DNA of 64,000 nt from Roseibium sp. GTDB lineage: Bacteria; Pseudomonadota; Alphaproteobacteria; Rhizobiales; Stappiaceae. The notes below the pieces were generated by a model, which was not told the DNA's origin, ran no database searches, and saw only the letters and a program-made list of their open reading frames with translations. The DNA lies in NCBI GenBank assembly GCA_017643215.1, contig JAEPNV010000014.1, forward strand, positions 1 through 64,000. The letters are read 5' to 3'. The number at the start of each line of letters is the position of its first letter. The first letter of the stretch is position 1. A program made the position numbers and the translations under genes. Positions 1 through 9,015 of the stretch are shown here, in pieces.

Positions 1-402
1 GACAAGCGGGTGGCCGAGATTGCCGAAAAAACGATCAAGGAGGTCGCCTATCATCTGGAGCGGTCCGCCGATCTGGTGATCCGGCTCGGCGACGGGACCG
101 CGGAAAGCCATGCCCGCATGCAGGCAGCGCTGCACGATCTTTGGCCTTACACCGGTGAGTTGTTCATCGCCGATGACGTGGACGACGCGGTCGTTGCGGC
201 CGGGATCGGCCCGGAGCCGGACAGCCTGAAGGCGGACTGGCACGAGACGGTGGATAGCGTTCTGCGGGCCGCCACCTTGACCGTTCCGGACGGCGATTTT
301 GCCCACAAGGGCGGCAAGCACGGCATCCACACTGAACATCTCGGCTACATTCTGGCCGACATGCAGTTCCTGCAGCGCGCTTATCCCGGTGCGACCTGGT
401 AG
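1..402 (+). CDS. paaC: 1,2-phenylacetyl-CoA epoxidase subunit PaaC, 3' part
   Basis: C-terminal 133 residues of a PaaC subunit; the reading frame is open to the left edge, so the start lies outside the window. PaaC is the ferritin-like structural subunit that pairs with catalytic PaaA in the complex that epoxidises the ring of phenylacetyl-CoA in the cytoplasm. The motifs KEVAYHLERSADLVIRLGDG and HTEHLGYILADMQFLQRA are typical of the PaaC C-terminus, including the final aromatic-tryptophan end. It is followed 4 nt later by paaD and then paaE, the conserved paaABCDE order; paaA and paaB should lie just outside the window. Confidence 0.93.
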   Translation, partial: DKRVAEIAEKTIKEVAYHLERSADLVIRLGDGTAESHARMQAALHDLWPYTGELFIADDVDDAVVAAGIGPEPDSLKADWHETVDSVLRAATLTVPDGDFAHKGGKHGIHTEHLGYILADMQFLQRAYPGATW

Positions 403-406
403 ATCC

Positions 407-919
407 ATGCAGCCCGCCGTCGAAACTGTCTGGACCTGGCTGTCGGAGATTCCGGACCCTGAAATTCCGGTGATCTCGCTGACCGACCTCGGCATCATTC
501 GAGATGTTGAATGGCAGGAAGACACGCTCGTGGTCACCGTCACACCAACCTATTCGGGCTGTCCGGCAACGACCGTGATCGGGCTTGAAATCGAAAACGC
601 GCTGCGTGATCACGGCGTTCAGCGGTTTCGTCTGGACCGCCGGTTGTCGCCGCCCTGGACAACCGATTGGATCAGTGCCGAAGGCCGGGAAAAACTGCGC
701 GGATTCGGCATTGCGCCGCCGATCGATGGGACGGCAGCTGATGGCAAGACCGCGGCGCTCGCCGGCCGCCTGCTGACCGGCGGCAATCTGGTGGTCGAAT
801 GCCCGCGCTGCGGCTCGACCGAGACGGAAAAGGTCAGCCAGTTCGGCTCGACCCCGTGCAAGGCCTCGTACCGGTGCAAAAGCTGCCTGGAACCATTCGA
901 CTATTTCAAGTGCATTTGA
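407..919 (+). CDS. paaD: phenylacetate-CoA oxygenase maturation protein PaaD
   Basis: A 170-residue protein of the MIP18/SufT-like PaaD family, needed to mature the phenylacetyl-CoA epoxidase. The N-terminal half carries the family motif DPEIPVISLTDLGIIRDV and the TPTYSGCPAT cysteine motif. The C-terminus adds a CPRCGS...C...C zinc-ribbon-like knuckle, as in E. coli PaaD (about 165 residues). The start at 407 is the ATG 4 nt after the paaC stop. A longer open frame reaches back to 299, but it lies inside paaC and does not resemble the family. Translation is probably coupled to paaC. Confidence 0.93.
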   Translation: MQPAVETVWTWLSEIPDPEIPVISLTDLGIIRDVEWQEDTLVVTVTPTYSGCPATTVIGLEIENALRDHGVQRFRLDRRLSPPWTTDWISAEGREKLRGFGIAPPIDGTAADGKTAALAGRLLTGGNLVVECPRCGSTETEKVSQFGSTPCKASYRCKSCLEPFDYFKCI

Positions 920-942
920 GCGATGCGGGAGACGCGATAGAC

Positions 943-2019
943 ATGGCCCGGTTTCATCCCCTCGAAGTAACGGAGGTGCGGCGCGACACCCGCGATGCCG
1001 TTGTTGTCTCGCTGAGGCCGCGGGATGAAGACAGGGCCGCGTTCGACTTCATTCAAGGGCAGTATCTGACGTTCCGCCGCGAGTTCGACGGCGAGGAACT
1101 GCGCCGGTCCTATTCGATTTGCGCCGGCAAGGACGACGGCGTCTTGCGCGTGGGGATCAAGCGGGTCGACGGCGGGGCGTTTTCCACCTGGGCTAATGAA
1201 AACCTGGAGCCGGGCATCGTGCTGGAGGCGATGCCGCCGATGGGCCGGTTTTTCACCGCGCTCGATCCGTCTTCGGAAAAACACTATCTCGGATTTGCCG
1301 GCGGTTCGGGGATCACGCCGGTCCTGTCGATCATCAAGACCGTTTTGGCGAGGGAGCCGGCATCGGAATTCACGCTCGTCTACGCCAATCGCCAAATCAG
1401 CTCGATCATGTTCCGCGAGGAACTGGAGGACCTGAAGAACCTCTATCTCGGCCGGTTTTCGGTTCTGCATATTCTGGAGACCGAGGCCCAGGAGATCGAT
1501 CTATTCACGGGCCGGATCGATGCGGACAAGATGAACCGCCTGTTTGACACCTGGATCGACCCGACAACGATCGACACCGCGTTTATCTGCGGGCCTGAAC
1601 CGATGATGCTGACGATCGCCGAGAGCCTCCGGGCCCACGGCGTGACCGACGATCGCATCAAGTTCGAACTGTTCGCCTCCGGTCAGCCAGGGCGGGCGAA
1701 ACGGCCGGCGGTGAGCCGGGAGGCGGCCAATCGCAGCGGCACCGCGCGGGCCACGATTACCCTCGACGGGGCGACGCGCACGGTCGATATGCCCAAGGAG
1801 GGGCAGACGCTTCTGGAAGCGGCTCTGGAACACGATCTCGACGCCCCGTTCGCCTGTAAGGCCGGCGTGTGTTCCACCTGCCGCGCCAAGGTGCTCGACG
1901 GCGAGGTGGAGATGGCAGTGAACCACGCCCTGGAAGACTATGAAGTCCGCCAGGGCTATGTTCTGACCTGTCAGTGCACACCGGTCACAGACACGCTTGT
2001 CATCAGCTACGATCAGTAG
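943..2019 (+). CDS. paaE: phenylacetyl-CoA epoxidase reductase subunit PaaE
   Basis: A 358-residue NAD(P)H-dependent reductase that feeds electrons to the PaaAC di-iron centre. Domains run as ferredoxin-NADP reductase-like FAD domain (RRSYSICAGK), nucleotide domain (GGSGITPVLSIIK), then a plant-type 2Fe-2S domain with CKAGVCSTC and a later TCQC cysteine. Length matches E. coli PaaE (356). The ATG at 943 is 24 nt downstream of the paaD stop. An open frame extends upstream to 799, but that part overlaps paaD and lacks family similarity. Confidence 0.95.
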   Translation: MARFHPLEVTEVRRDTRDAVVVSLRPRDEDRAAFDFIQGQYLTFRREFDGEELRRSYSICAGKDDGVLRVGIKRVDGGAFSTWANENLEPGIVLEAMPPMGRFFTALDPSSEKHYLGFAGGSGITPVLSIIKTVLAREPASEFTLVYANRQISSIMFREELEDLKNLYLGRFSVLHILETEAQEIDLFTGRIDADKMNRLFDTWIDPTTIDTAFICGPEPMMLTIAESLRAHGVTDDRIKFELFASGQPGRAKRPAVSREAANRSGTARATITLDGATRTVDMPKEGQTLLEAALEHDLDAPFACKAGVCSTCRAKVLDGEVEMAVNHALEDYEVRQGYVLTCQCTPVTDTLVISYDQ

Positions 2020-2060
2020 GGGGCCGCGCCGACCCGGGCGGTCAGAGGGGAGAAACCAAT

Positions 2061-2831
2061 ATGTCCGATGCAGCGGCCGTGGAAACCATGGAGCTTGAGG
2101 ACTATCTGGCGCGCGGTGGCGTTTTGACCTCGCCGCTCAATGTGCCGGCCCGCTACCGCGGCGAGCTGATGCGCCTGATGGCCGCGTTTGTCGACAGTGA
2201 ACTCGCCGGGTCCGCCGGATTTGCGGATGTGATCAACGACGCGCCGGGCATCAAGCAGCGCATTGCCGCGGCGCGGATCGTGCTGGAAAAGGCCGACCAC
2301 GCCGAGCGCGTCCTCGATATCATGGCCGAGTTTGGCGCCGATCGCGGGCGGTATGCCGTGCACCAGCCCTGGGGCGCCCGGATCGCGCGCGATGCCGATA
2401 TCGGCCCGACCCGCCATGGCAACGATATGCGTTTGTCCGTGTTTCATTATCCGCTCGATGGCTGGACCGACGCGGTTGTCATGAACGTGTTGATGGGCCT
2501 TGCCACCGGCGTGCAACTGGAGGAGCTGAGCAACGTCTCCTACGCCCCGCTCGCCGAGGTGTTCCGCGCCATCGCGCCGATTGAGGCGCGCCATGCCGAG
2601 CTCGGACTTGAAGGGCTCGCCCGGATCGTTGAGACGGCCGAGGGGCGCGGGCAAGCCCGGGAGAGCGTGTCCTATTGGCGGCCACGGGTGGCCGCGACCT
2701 TCGGGCTTGCTGGGTCCGGCCGGTTTGAAACGCTGCGACGTTTTGGACTTCGTCACACCCCAAATGGCGATCTGAGGGCCAAATGGGCCTTTCGCCTGGC
2801 CGACGAACTCGCCCGCGCCGGATTGGCCTGA
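2061..2831 (+). CDS. PaaA/PaaC-family ferritin-like protein
   Basis: A 256-residue protein of the PaaA_PaaC fold that is neither the canonical PaaA nor PaaC, since paaC is present upstream. Two carboxylate/histidine motifs typical of di-iron four-helix bundles are visible: EKADHAERVL in the middle and EARHAELG near the C-terminus, so it could bind metal. A strong GAGGGGAGA ribosome site precedes the ATG at 2061. It lies 41 nt after paaE and 27 nt before paaZ, in the same operon. Its role is unknown. It may be an accessory or alternative oxygenase subunit, or act on another CoA thioester. Confidence 0.75.
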   Translation: MSDAAAVETMELEDYLARGGVLTSPLNVPARYRGELMRLMAAFVDSELAGSAGFADVINDAPGIKQRIAAARIVLEKADHAERVLDIMAEFGADRGRYAVHQPWGARIARDADIGPTRHGNDMRLSVFHYPLDGWTDAVVMNVLMGLATGVQLEELSNVSYAPLAEVFRAIAPIEARHAELGLEGLARIVETAEGRGQARESVSYWRPRVAATFGLAGSGRFETLRRFGLRHTPNGDLRAKWAFRLADELARAGLA

Positions 2832-2858
2832 GTTTTTGAGCGTTTTAAAGGATTTTCG

Positions 2859-4937
2859 ATGATGACCGCTTCCAGCCCGGCCCCGCGCCAGCTTGAGAGT
2901 TTTCTTGCCGGATCATGGCGGCGGGGCGCCGGCGGCGGCAAACCGCTCCGCAACGCGGCGACCGGCGATCCGGTCGCGTTGATTGATGCGAGCGGTCTGG
3001 ATTTTGCCGCCGCGCTGGACTGGGGGCGGACGGTCGGCCGGGCAAACCTTCAAAAACACTCATTTCACGAACGCGCGGCGATGCTGAAAGCGCTGGCACA
3101 GGCGCTGATGGCTAAAAAGGAAGCGTTTTACGCCGAGAGCCTGTGGACTGGCGCAACGCGCACCGACGGCTGGATCGACATCGAGGGCGGCATCGGCACG
3201 CTGTTCGCTTATTCCTCAAAGGCCCGGCGGGAGCTGCCAAATACCCGTGTTCTAACCGACGGCGACGTGGAGCCCTTGTCCAAGGACGGCACATTTTCCG
3301 CGCAGCATATCCTGTCGCCGCTGCAGGGGATCGCGGTCCACATCAATGCCTTCAATTTCCCCTGCTGGGGCATGCTGGAAAAGATCGCGCCCGCGCTCAT
3401 CGCCGGCATGCCGTGCGTCGTTAAACCGGCCAGCCAGACCGCTTATTTGACCGAGTTGATGGTCCGCGAGATCCTGAAGACGGGGATCCTGCCCGACGGC
3501 GCGCTGCAGCTCGTCTCCGGATCGGCCGGGGATCTGCTGGACCATCTGACCGGCCAGGACGTGCTGACCTTCACCGGGTCGGCGGCGACCGGCCGGTCTT
3601 TGAAGGCGCATCCCGTGGTCGTGCGTGAGGCCGTGCGGTTCACCATGGAAGCCGACAGCCTCAATTCGTCCATTCTCGGCCAAGATGCCGCGCCAGACAC
3701 GCCGGAGTTTGATCTGTTCGTCAAGGAGGTCGCGCGGGAAATGACGGTCAAGGCCGGTCAGAAATGCACCGCGATCCGGCGCGTCTTCGTCCCGCGCGCG
3801 CTTATCGATCCGGTCGTCGCGGCGCTCGCCGCGCGCCTCGGCAAGTCCGTGCTCGGCGATCCGGCCAATGAAAAAACCCGGATGGGTCCGCTCGCCTCAA
3901 AGGAGCAGCGCGACGAGGTGCGGGCCCGCATTGCGGACCTGAAGAGCGACGCCGAGATCGTCGCCGGCGATCCTGAAATGGTCTCGGTGGCCTCAGGCGA
4001 TCCGCAGAGCGGCGCGTTTCTAAGTCCCGTCCTTCTCCACTGCGCCGATCCGTTCAACGCCGACACTGTGCACGATGTGGAGGCGTTCGGCCCGGTGGCG
4101 ACCGTCATGCCCTATGACGAAATCGATGAAGCCGTGGCCCTGGCGCGCCGCGGCAAGGGCTCGCTGGTCGCTTCTGTCTTCACCGACGATCCGAAAGTGG
4201 CCGAGGCCGCTGCTATTGGCATGGCGCCGTTTCACGGCCGGGTGCTGATCGGCAACCGGGCCAGCGCAAAAAGCTCCACGGGCCATGGTTCGCCCCTGCC
4301 GAATCTGGTCCATGGCGGGCCTGGCCGGGCGGGCGGCGGTGAGGAACTTGGCGGGATGCGTGCGGTCAAGCACTACATGCAGCGCACCGCCGTCCAGGGC
4401 ACGCCGCGGCTCTTATCAGCGGTCACCGGGCGCTGGCTGGCGGGCGCCGGGGCAACGGACACGTCAGAGCATCCGTTTCGCAAGTCACTGGCGGAGCTGA
4501 GGATCGGCGACCAGCTCGTCACTGGCGCGCGTGAAATCACCCTGGCCGACATTGAGCATTTCGCGACGTTCACCGGCGATACCTTTTATGCCCATATGGA
4601 CGAGGCGGCCGCGCGGGCCAATCCGTTCTTCGACGGCCGCGTGGCCCACGGCTATCTGATCGTGTCCTTCGCCGCCGGGCTGTTTGTCGATCCGGCGCCG
4701 GGGCCGGTGCTCGCCAATTACGGCGTCGACAATTTGCGCTTCTTGACGCCCGTTTATCCGGGTGACTGTCTCAAGGTCCAGCTCACCTGCAAGGAAATCA
4801 ATCCGCGCATCAACGCCGATCACGGTGAAGTGCGCTGGGACTGTGAGGTGAGCAACCAGGACGGCGAGATCGTCGCACAGTATGACGTCCTCACCATGGT
4901 GGCAAAGACCTGGCCGCTCGCCGAGGCGGCGGAGTAG
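2859..4937 (+). CDS. paaZ: oxepin-CoA hydrolase / 3-oxo-5,6-dehydrosuberyl-CoA semialdehyde dehydrogenase
   Basis: A bifunctional 692-residue ring-opening enzyme of the phenylacetate pathway. The N-terminal aldehyde dehydrogenase domain (about 1-530) shows TFTGSAATG, the general base Glu264 (TMEADSLN) and nucleophile Cys303 (GQKCTAIRR). The C-terminal MaoC-like hydratase domain (about 540-690) has the Asp574/His579 pair in GDTFYAH followed by DGRVAHGYL. These match E. coli PaaZ (681 residues) with small constant offsets. An AAAGGA ribosome site lies 6 nt before ATGATG at 2859. It ends the + strand paa block and converges with paaR. Confidence 0.96.
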   Translation: MMTASSPAPRQLESFLAGSWRRGAGGGKPLRNAATGDPVALIDASGLDFAAALDWGRTVGRANLQKHSFHERAAMLKALAQALMAKKEAFYAESLWTGATRTDGWIDIEGGIGTLFAYSSKARRELPNTRVLTDGDVEPLSKDGTFSAQHILSPLQGIAVHINAFNFPCWGMLEKIAPALIAGMPCVVKPASQTAYLTELMVREILKTGILPDGALQLVSGSAGDLLDHLTGQDVLTFTGSAATGRSLKAHPVVVREAVRFTMEADSLNSSILGQDAAPDTPEFDLFVKEVAREMTVKAGQKCTAIRRVFVPRALIDPVVAALAARLGKSVLGDPANEKTRMGPLASKEQRDEVRARIADLKSDAEIVAGDPEMVSVASGDPQSGAFLSPVLLHCADPFNADTVHDVEAFGPVATVMPYDEIDEAVALARRGKGSLVASVFTDDPKVAEAAAIGMAPFHGRVLIGNRASAKSSTGHGSPLPNLVHGGPGRAGGGEELGGMRAVKHYMQRTAVQGTPRLLSAVTGRWLAGAGATDTSEHPFRKSLAELRIGDQLVTGAREITLADIEHFATFTGDTFYAHMDEAAARANPFFDGRVAHGYLIVSFAAGLFVDPAPGPVLANYGVDNLRFLTPVYPGDCLKVQLTCKEINPRINADHGEVRWDCEVSNQDGEIVAQYDVLTMVAKTWPLAEAAE

Positions 4938-4969
4938 GTCCGCGAACAGGACCGCTGCGGTCAGCGGAC
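4938..4969. terminator. nested inverted repeat between convergent paaZ and paaR
   Basis: Two nested stems lie in the 23-bp convergent gap: outer GTCCGC (4938-4943) with GCGGAC (4964-4969), and inner GACCG (4950-4954) with CGGTC (4958-4962) around a 3-nt loop. The structure starts one base after the paaZ stop and overlaps the paaR stop codon. There is no U-tract on either strand, so a bidirectional terminator role is inferred only from position. Confidence 0.35.
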
Positions 4970-5560
4970 GGCCTTCACGCCTTCCAGGATCAGGGTCGTG
5001 GCAAGGTCCGCGTAGTCCTGGCGGGTGAGGGGGCCGCCGTCGCGAAACCACATGTAGACCCAATTCATCATGCCAAACAAGGACATGGTGGCCGGCATCA
5101 AGAGCTGCCGCTCGGGCGTGTCGAGACCGGGATTGATGTCCTTCAAAACGGCGGAAAAGCGGCGCACGATCCGCCGCTCCAGATCGAGGATTTCGCGCCT
5201 TTGCGCCTCGCTTAACAGTGGGCCGGCATTGAGCTGAACTTTGTGCTGATTGTCCGCCCCCCGGTAGTTCTCAAGGACGGCACGCACCAGGCGGTTCAAC
5301 CGGTCTTCCGGCGCAGCATCCGCCTTGTCCGCATCGGCGATATCCTTGTCGAGATCTTCCAGATGGCTGCGGATGATCTCAAAAATCAGCGCGTCCTTGT
5401 TGGGATAGTAGTGATAGAGCAGCGACTTGGAGACGCCGGAGGCACTTGCGATGCCGGACATCGACGCCTTTTCCATGCCCTGCTCGGCAAACACGGCGGC
5501 TGCCCGCACCAGAATATGGCGCTGTTTGTCCTCGAAGTCTTCGGCGCGGGTACGAGCCAT
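4961..5560 (-). CDS. paaR: TetR-family regulator of phenylacetate catabolism
   Basis: A 199-residue TetR repressor. The N-terminal helix-turn-helix is clear (MSGIASASGVSKSLLYHYYP), followed by an all-helical ligand domain. PaaR proteins of alpha- and betaproteobacteria are TetR members that release DNA when phenylacetyl-CoA accumulates. It is last in the - strand block paaG-paaI-paaK-paaR, 64 nt behind paaK. Candidate operators of the ACCG-NN-CGGT type lie ahead of paaG at 8287-8298 and 8378-8387. The assignment as PaaR rests on family and neighbourhood. Confidence 0.87.
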   Translation of the reverse strand: MARTRAEDFEDKQRHILVRAAAVFAEQGMEKASMSGIASASGVSKSLLYHYYPNKDALIFEIIRSHLEDLDKDIADADKADAAPEDRLNRLVRAVLENYRGADNQHKVQLNAGPLLSEAQRREILDLERRIVRRFSAVLKDINPGLDTPERQLLMPATMSLFGMMNWVYMWFRDGGPLTRQDYADLATTLILEGVKAVR

Positions 5561-5624
5561 AATTTACAGTAATCTTTCTTTTGTTTCAGTATTTTGAGTT
5601 GAATTGAGTTCGCTTGTGAAATGA

Positions 5625-6938
5625 TTACGCATTGGTCAGTCTGTTGTCGACCACCCGTTTGGCCTTGCCCTCCGATCGGGCCACGGTTCCCGGCGTCGAC
5701 ACATCGATCCGGGTGGAAATCCCAATGACGCTTTTGATGTGATGGGCCAATTCCTTGGCCGAGGCCGCGCGTGCCGGCTCGCTGGCCTGATCCCTTGTGG
5801 CTTCGACATGAACCGTCATGGTGTCCATCCGTCCGTCCTTGGTCAGTTCGATCTGAAAATGCGGCGCGAGCCCGGCGCATTTCAGGATCTGCTCCTCGAT
5901 CTGGGTTGGAAACACGTTGACGCCGCGCAGGATGATCATGTCGTCGGATCGGCCGGTGATCTTCTCCATCCGCCGCATGGAGCGGGCCGTGCCAGGCAAA
6001 AGCCGGGTCAGATCCCGGGTCCGGTACCGGATCATCGGCAGGCCTTCCTTGGTCAGCGTCGTGAACACCAACTCGCCGATCTCGCCGTCCGGAAGCACCG
6101 CGCCGGTCTCCGGATCGATGATCTCCGGATAGAAGTGATCCTCCCAGATATGCAGACCATCCTTGGTTTCCACGCATTCGTTGGCAACGCCGGGCCCCAT
6201 GATTTCGGACAGGCCATAAATGTCGACCGCATGCATGTTGAAGGCCTGTTCGATTTCAGACCGCATGGAATTGGTCCATGGTTCAGCGCCGAAAATGCCG
6301 ACCGCGAGCGAGCAGTCGCGCGGATCGATCCCCTGGCGGCGGAACTCATCCAGGATCGACAGCATATAGGAGGGCGTCACCATGATGATGCGCGGACCGA
6401 AATCGGTGATCAGTGTCACCTGGCGCTCGGTCATACCGCCGGAGATCGGCACCACGGTGCAGCCGAGCCGTTCGGCGCCGTAATGGGCGCCGAGGCCGCC
6501 TGTGAAAAGTCCATACCCATAGGCCACATGCACCATGTCGCCAGTCCGGCCTCCGGAGGCGCGGATCGAGCGGGCCATGAGATCCGACCACATGTCGATA
6601 TCGGCTTTGGTGTAACCCACGACCGTTGGTTTGCCGGTGGTTCCGGAGGATCCATGAACGCGGATGATTTGGTCCCTTGGAACGGCAAACATGCCGAACG
6701 GATAGGTGTCGCGCAGGTCCTGCTTGGTCGTGAACGGGAATTTTGCAAGATCGTCCAGCGATTGAAGGTCATCGGGATGGACACCATGGGCGTCGAAGCG
6801 TTGCCGGTAAAACGGCGAATTGTCATAGGCATGGCGGAGCGAGCAGCGCATGCGCTCAAGCTGCACGGAAGCAATTTCGTCGCGCGAGGCCGTTTCAATT
6901 GGCTCCAGGTCACCGGGCCTCGGTGCAAGATCTTCCAT
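5625..6938 (-). CDS. paaK: phenylacetate-CoA ligase
   Basis: A 437-residue AMP-forming ligase (same length as E. coli PaaK) that activates phenylacetate to phenylacetyl-CoA, the committed step. The adenylation P-loop motif reads VHGSSGTTGKPTVVGYTK. Downstream are YGLSEIMGPGVANEC, MIRYRTRDL and the hinge ITGRSDDMIILRGVN. The start was set at 6938 because an AGGAGGA ribosome site precedes this ATG. The open frame extends to 7163, but the upstream part overlaps paaI on the same strand. Confidence 0.96.
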   Translation of the reverse strand: MEDLAPRPGDLEPIETASRDEIASVQLERMRCSLRHAYDNSPFYRQRFDAHGVHPDDLQSLDDLAKFPFTTKQDLRDTYPFGMFAVPRDQIIRVHGSSGTTGKPTVVGYTKADIDMWSDLMARSIRASGGRTGDMVHVAYGYGLFTGGLGAHYGAERLGCTVVPISGGMTERQVTLITDFGPRIIMVTPSYMLSILDEFRRQGIDPRDCSLAVGIFGAEPWTNSMRSEIEQAFNMHAVDIYGLSEIMGPGVANECVETKDGLHIWEDHFYPEIIDPETGAVLPDGEIGELVFTTLTKEGLPMIRYRTRDLTRLLPGTARSMRRMEKITGRSDDMIILRGVNVFPTQIEEQILKCAGLAPHFQIELTKDGRMDTMTVHVEATRDQASEPARAASAKELAHHIKSVIGISTRIDVSTPGTVARSEGKAKRVVDNRLTNA

Positions 6939-6979
6939 AGGGTCCTCCTGTTGCCGGTCGCCTGCCGGTCGCATCCCGG

Positions 6980-7432
6980 TCAGTCCGGCACATGTGTGCC
7001 GGCGACGGTGCGGGAATGGCCGCGAAACTCGGCAACTGTTACGCCGGTCTGATTGACGATCGTGATGTCGTAAATCCCGGACCGTCCCTGGCGTGCGACC
7101 ACGCGGGCGGTCGCGGTCAGCCGGTCGCCGATCTGTCCGGGATTGAGATAGGTGACGCTGCAATGCTGAGCCACGGCTTTTTGGTTGAAACTATTACAGG
7201 CGAAGGCGAACGCGCTGTCGGCAAGTGTGAAGATATAGCCGCCATGGCACATGCCGTGACCGTTGGACATCTCGCGTGTCAACGTCATCGACAGGCTGGC
7301 TTCGCCGGGTGCGATCCGGTCGAGCGACATGGCGAGCCCTTGCGAGGCGTGATCGGTGGCCCACATCGCCCTGGCGCAGGCTTCGGCGAGCTCCTGGGGC
7401 GACAACTGGCTTGCCCGGGCCGGCGCACTCAT
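6980..7432 (-). CDS. paaI: hydroxyphenylacetyl-CoA thioesterase PaaI
   Basis: A 150-residue hotdog-fold thioesterase. The diagnostic PaaI motif NGHGMCHGGYIFTLADSAFA is intact. In the pathway it hydrolyses stalled ring-hydroxylated phenylacetyl-CoA products to free CoA. Its ATG overlaps the paaG stop (ATGA at 7429-7432), so the two are translationally coupled. PaaK begins 41 nt further on. Confidence 0.93.
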   Translation of the reverse strand: MSAPARASQLSPQELAEACARAMWATDHASQGLAMSLDRIAPGEASLSMTLTREMSNGHGMCHGGYIFTLADSAFAFACNSFNQKAVAQHCSVTYLNPGQIGDRLTATARVVARQGRSGIYDITIVNQTGVTVAEFRGHSRTVAGTHVPD

Positions 7433-8217
7433 TTTCCAGAAAACTCCGGGACGCGTTTTTCAAGAAACGCGGCGACACCCTCGGCATAGTCCGCGCTGTA
7501 ACCGGCCTTGCGCTGAAAGTCACGTTCCATGTCGAGTTGGCTGTCGAGCGTTTGGGTCGAAGCGGCATGAATGGCCTGTTTGGTCAGGCCGTAGCCCTTT
7601 GTCGGCCCCTTGGCGAAAGCCTCAACCAGCGCCCGCGCCTCATCCGCCAGTGCTTCGTCGTCGACCGCTTTCCAGATCAAGCCCCAGCGCTCTGCCGTTT
7701 CCGCGTCGAGCGGCTCGCCGGTCAGCGCCAGCGCCTTGGCGCGCGCTTCACCAAGCAACCGCGTCAAATGCCAGCTGCCACCCGCATCCGGCACCAGTCC
7801 CAATCGGCAAAAGGCTTGAATGAACCGCGCGGATTTCGCTGCCAGCACGATATCGCAGGCAAGGGCGAAATTGGCACCGGCGCCTGCTGCAACCCCGTTC
7901 ACCGCGCACACGACCGGTTTCTCGATTGCCCGGATCAGGCGGACGGTCGGATTGTAAAACGTCTCAAGCGTATGACCGAGGTCTGGCACGCCCCGACGTG
8001 GATCGCGGTCCCCCAGGTCCTGTCCGGCGCAAAATGCCCGGCCCGCACCGGTCAACAAGATAGCGCGCGCGTCTTCCGCCTCGCGCGCCTCCGCCAGAGC
8101 CTGTCTGAGCGCCAAATGCATATCGTCGTTGAAGGCATTCAGTTTGTCCGGGCGGTTCAGCGTTATGGTAACCGCGCCGCCGGACCGGTTCACCAAAACG
8201 GTGTCCGTATCGCTCAT
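7429..8217 (-). CDS. paaG: ring-1,2-epoxyphenylacetyl-CoA isomerase
   Basis: A 262-residue crotonase (same length as E. coli PaaG) that isomerises epoxyphenylacetyl-CoA to oxepin-CoA, which PaaZ then opens. Oxyanion-hole segments GRAFCAGQDLGDRD and CAVNGVAAGAGANFALACD are visible, and the family Asp-bearing motif LVPDAGGSWHLTRL is present. The start at 8217 is chosen for its GGGAGGA ribosome site 5 nt upstream. The open frame runs to 8304, but that extension crosses a regulator-like palindrome and looks like leader DNA. It is first of the four-gene - strand operon. Confidence 0.93.
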   Translation of the reverse strand: MSDTDTVLVNRSGGAVTITLNRPDKLNAFNDDMHLALRQALAEAREAEDARAILLTGAGRAFCAGQDLGDRDPRRGVPDLGHTLETFYNPTVRLIRAIEKPVVCAVNGVAAGAGANFALACDIVLAAKSARFIQAFCRLGLVPDAGGSWHLTRLLGEARAKALALTGEPLDAETAERWGLIWKAVDDEALADEARALVEAFAKGPTKGYGLTKQAIHAASTQTLDSQLDMERDFQRKAGYSADYAEGVAAFLEKRVPEFSGK

Positions 8218-8286
8218 CAGTATCCTCCCTGCGTGGTCCGGAACCGCGTCCAGCGGTGCGGCCGCATTTGTGGAATTAGTCGCATA

Positions 8287-8298
8287 GACCGAACGGTC
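8287..8298. promoter_or_regulatory. candidate PaaR (TetR-type) operator 1
   Basis: A perfect 12-bp palindrome, GACCGAACGGTC, 70 bp upstream of the paaG start. TetR operators commonly have this short two-arm form, and reported PaaR sites share ACCG/CGGT arms. The link to PaaR is inferred from symmetry, position and the presence of paaR in the downstream operon. Confidence 0.5.
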
Positions 8299-8377
8299 AG
8301 TCAATTCCGCGTCGGCATGGGCACAAGGGATGACGCTGAATCAACTGATGAAAAAACCTAAAGAAATCAGGAGTTGG

Positions 8378-8387
8378 ACCGTTCGGT
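8378..8387. promoter_or_regulatory. candidate PaaR (TetR-type) operator 2
   Basis: ACCGTTCGGT is a 10-bp palindrome with the same ACCG/CGGT arms as the site at 8287-8298; its centre is 90 bp further upstream of paaG. A pair of matching sites in one intergenic gap strengthens both. It could equally serve the rightward gene at 8608. Confidence 0.4.
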
Positions 8388-8607
8388 TTTGATCGCCTCA
8401 AGTTCGGTACGGTGGGCCTCGATGGTTTCCGGCGCGGATGTGTCATCCGAGGTCCCCACCGGATCTAACGATGAGGTCGCCGGGACTTTGGAACGGGGTC
8501 GCTCGTCGGCCAATCCATGTGCGCCTGGTCAGGTATGGGTTTGCTTTGAGGACCGCGTTTCTTTCCGATAGCATGAGGCGGGGTCCCACCGGAAAGATCA
8601 GTCTGCC

Positions 8608-8991
8608 ATGTCCCAGGACCAGGTGCTTCGTGACGAGATCGAAAGCTTGAAAGCGGAAGTCGCGCGGCTGCGGCAAGAGGCCGGCCGGCGGAAAAGACGC
8701 CCGGCAACATCAATATCAGGTCGCGGGAACGAAGAACACGAGCCGGATCCGCCGGTAAAGAAAGACCGGGCGCCGACCGGTACACCTGACGCCGCGGAGG
8801 CCAGCCCGGCGAGCGCGGGCAGAACCGACGCCAGCAGCGCCGCCGCAGATGGCGAAACGCTCACGGAACTCGCGCAACAGCTCCACGAGATGCTGGACAA
8901 AGCTGAAGAGGAAATTGTGGCCCATCCGCTTGCGGCGGTCATGGGCGCCTTTGCACTTGGACTGGTGGTTGGCGCGGTTTTGCGCCGCTAG
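8608..8991 (+). CDS. small membrane-anchored protein, DUF883/ElaB-like
   Basis: A 127-residue protein in three parts. The N-terminus (1-25) is a charged coiled-coil helix. The middle (26-80) is a low-complexity Pro/Ala/Ser linker. The C-terminus has an amphipathic helix (TLTELAQQLHEMLDKAEEEI) and a single Gly/Ala-rich membrane segment ending in two arginines. This layout resembles DUF883/ElaB-type ribosome- or membrane-associated stress proteins. A GGAAAGA site precedes the ATG. It is 24 nt ahead of a holin-superfamily-III-like gene, a pairing common in proteobacteria. Function unknown. Confidence 0.65.
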   Translation: MSQDQVLRDEIESLKAEVARLRQEAGRRKRRPATSISGRGNEEHEPDPPVKKDRAPTGTPDAAEASPASAGRTDASSAAADGETLTELAQQLHEMLDKAEEEIVAHPLAAVMGAFALGLVVGAVLRR

Positions 8992-9015
8992 ATCCTAAAA
9001 CGAGAGGAACACGGC

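Larger units (their letters stand above)
8218..8607. other. divergent intergenic region between paaG and the 8608 gene
   Basis: About 390 bp without a supported gene. It contains the paaG leader with its ribosome site and two ACCG-NN-CGGT palindromes (listed separately). An AT-richer patch lies around 8340-8370. A 65-residue open frame at 8374-8571 has no recognisable features and no ribosome site, so I do not call it. Confidence 0.6.

Noticed and set aside
5739-7052. 437-residue + strand open frame opposite paaK and paaI
   Set aside because: It mirrors the codon structure of paaK on the other strand, has no family motifs or ribosome site, and is a typical high-GC antisense shadow.
8374-8571. 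65-residue open frame in the paaG upstream gap
   Set aside because: It starts on a regulator-like palindrome, has no ribosome site and no recognisable features.
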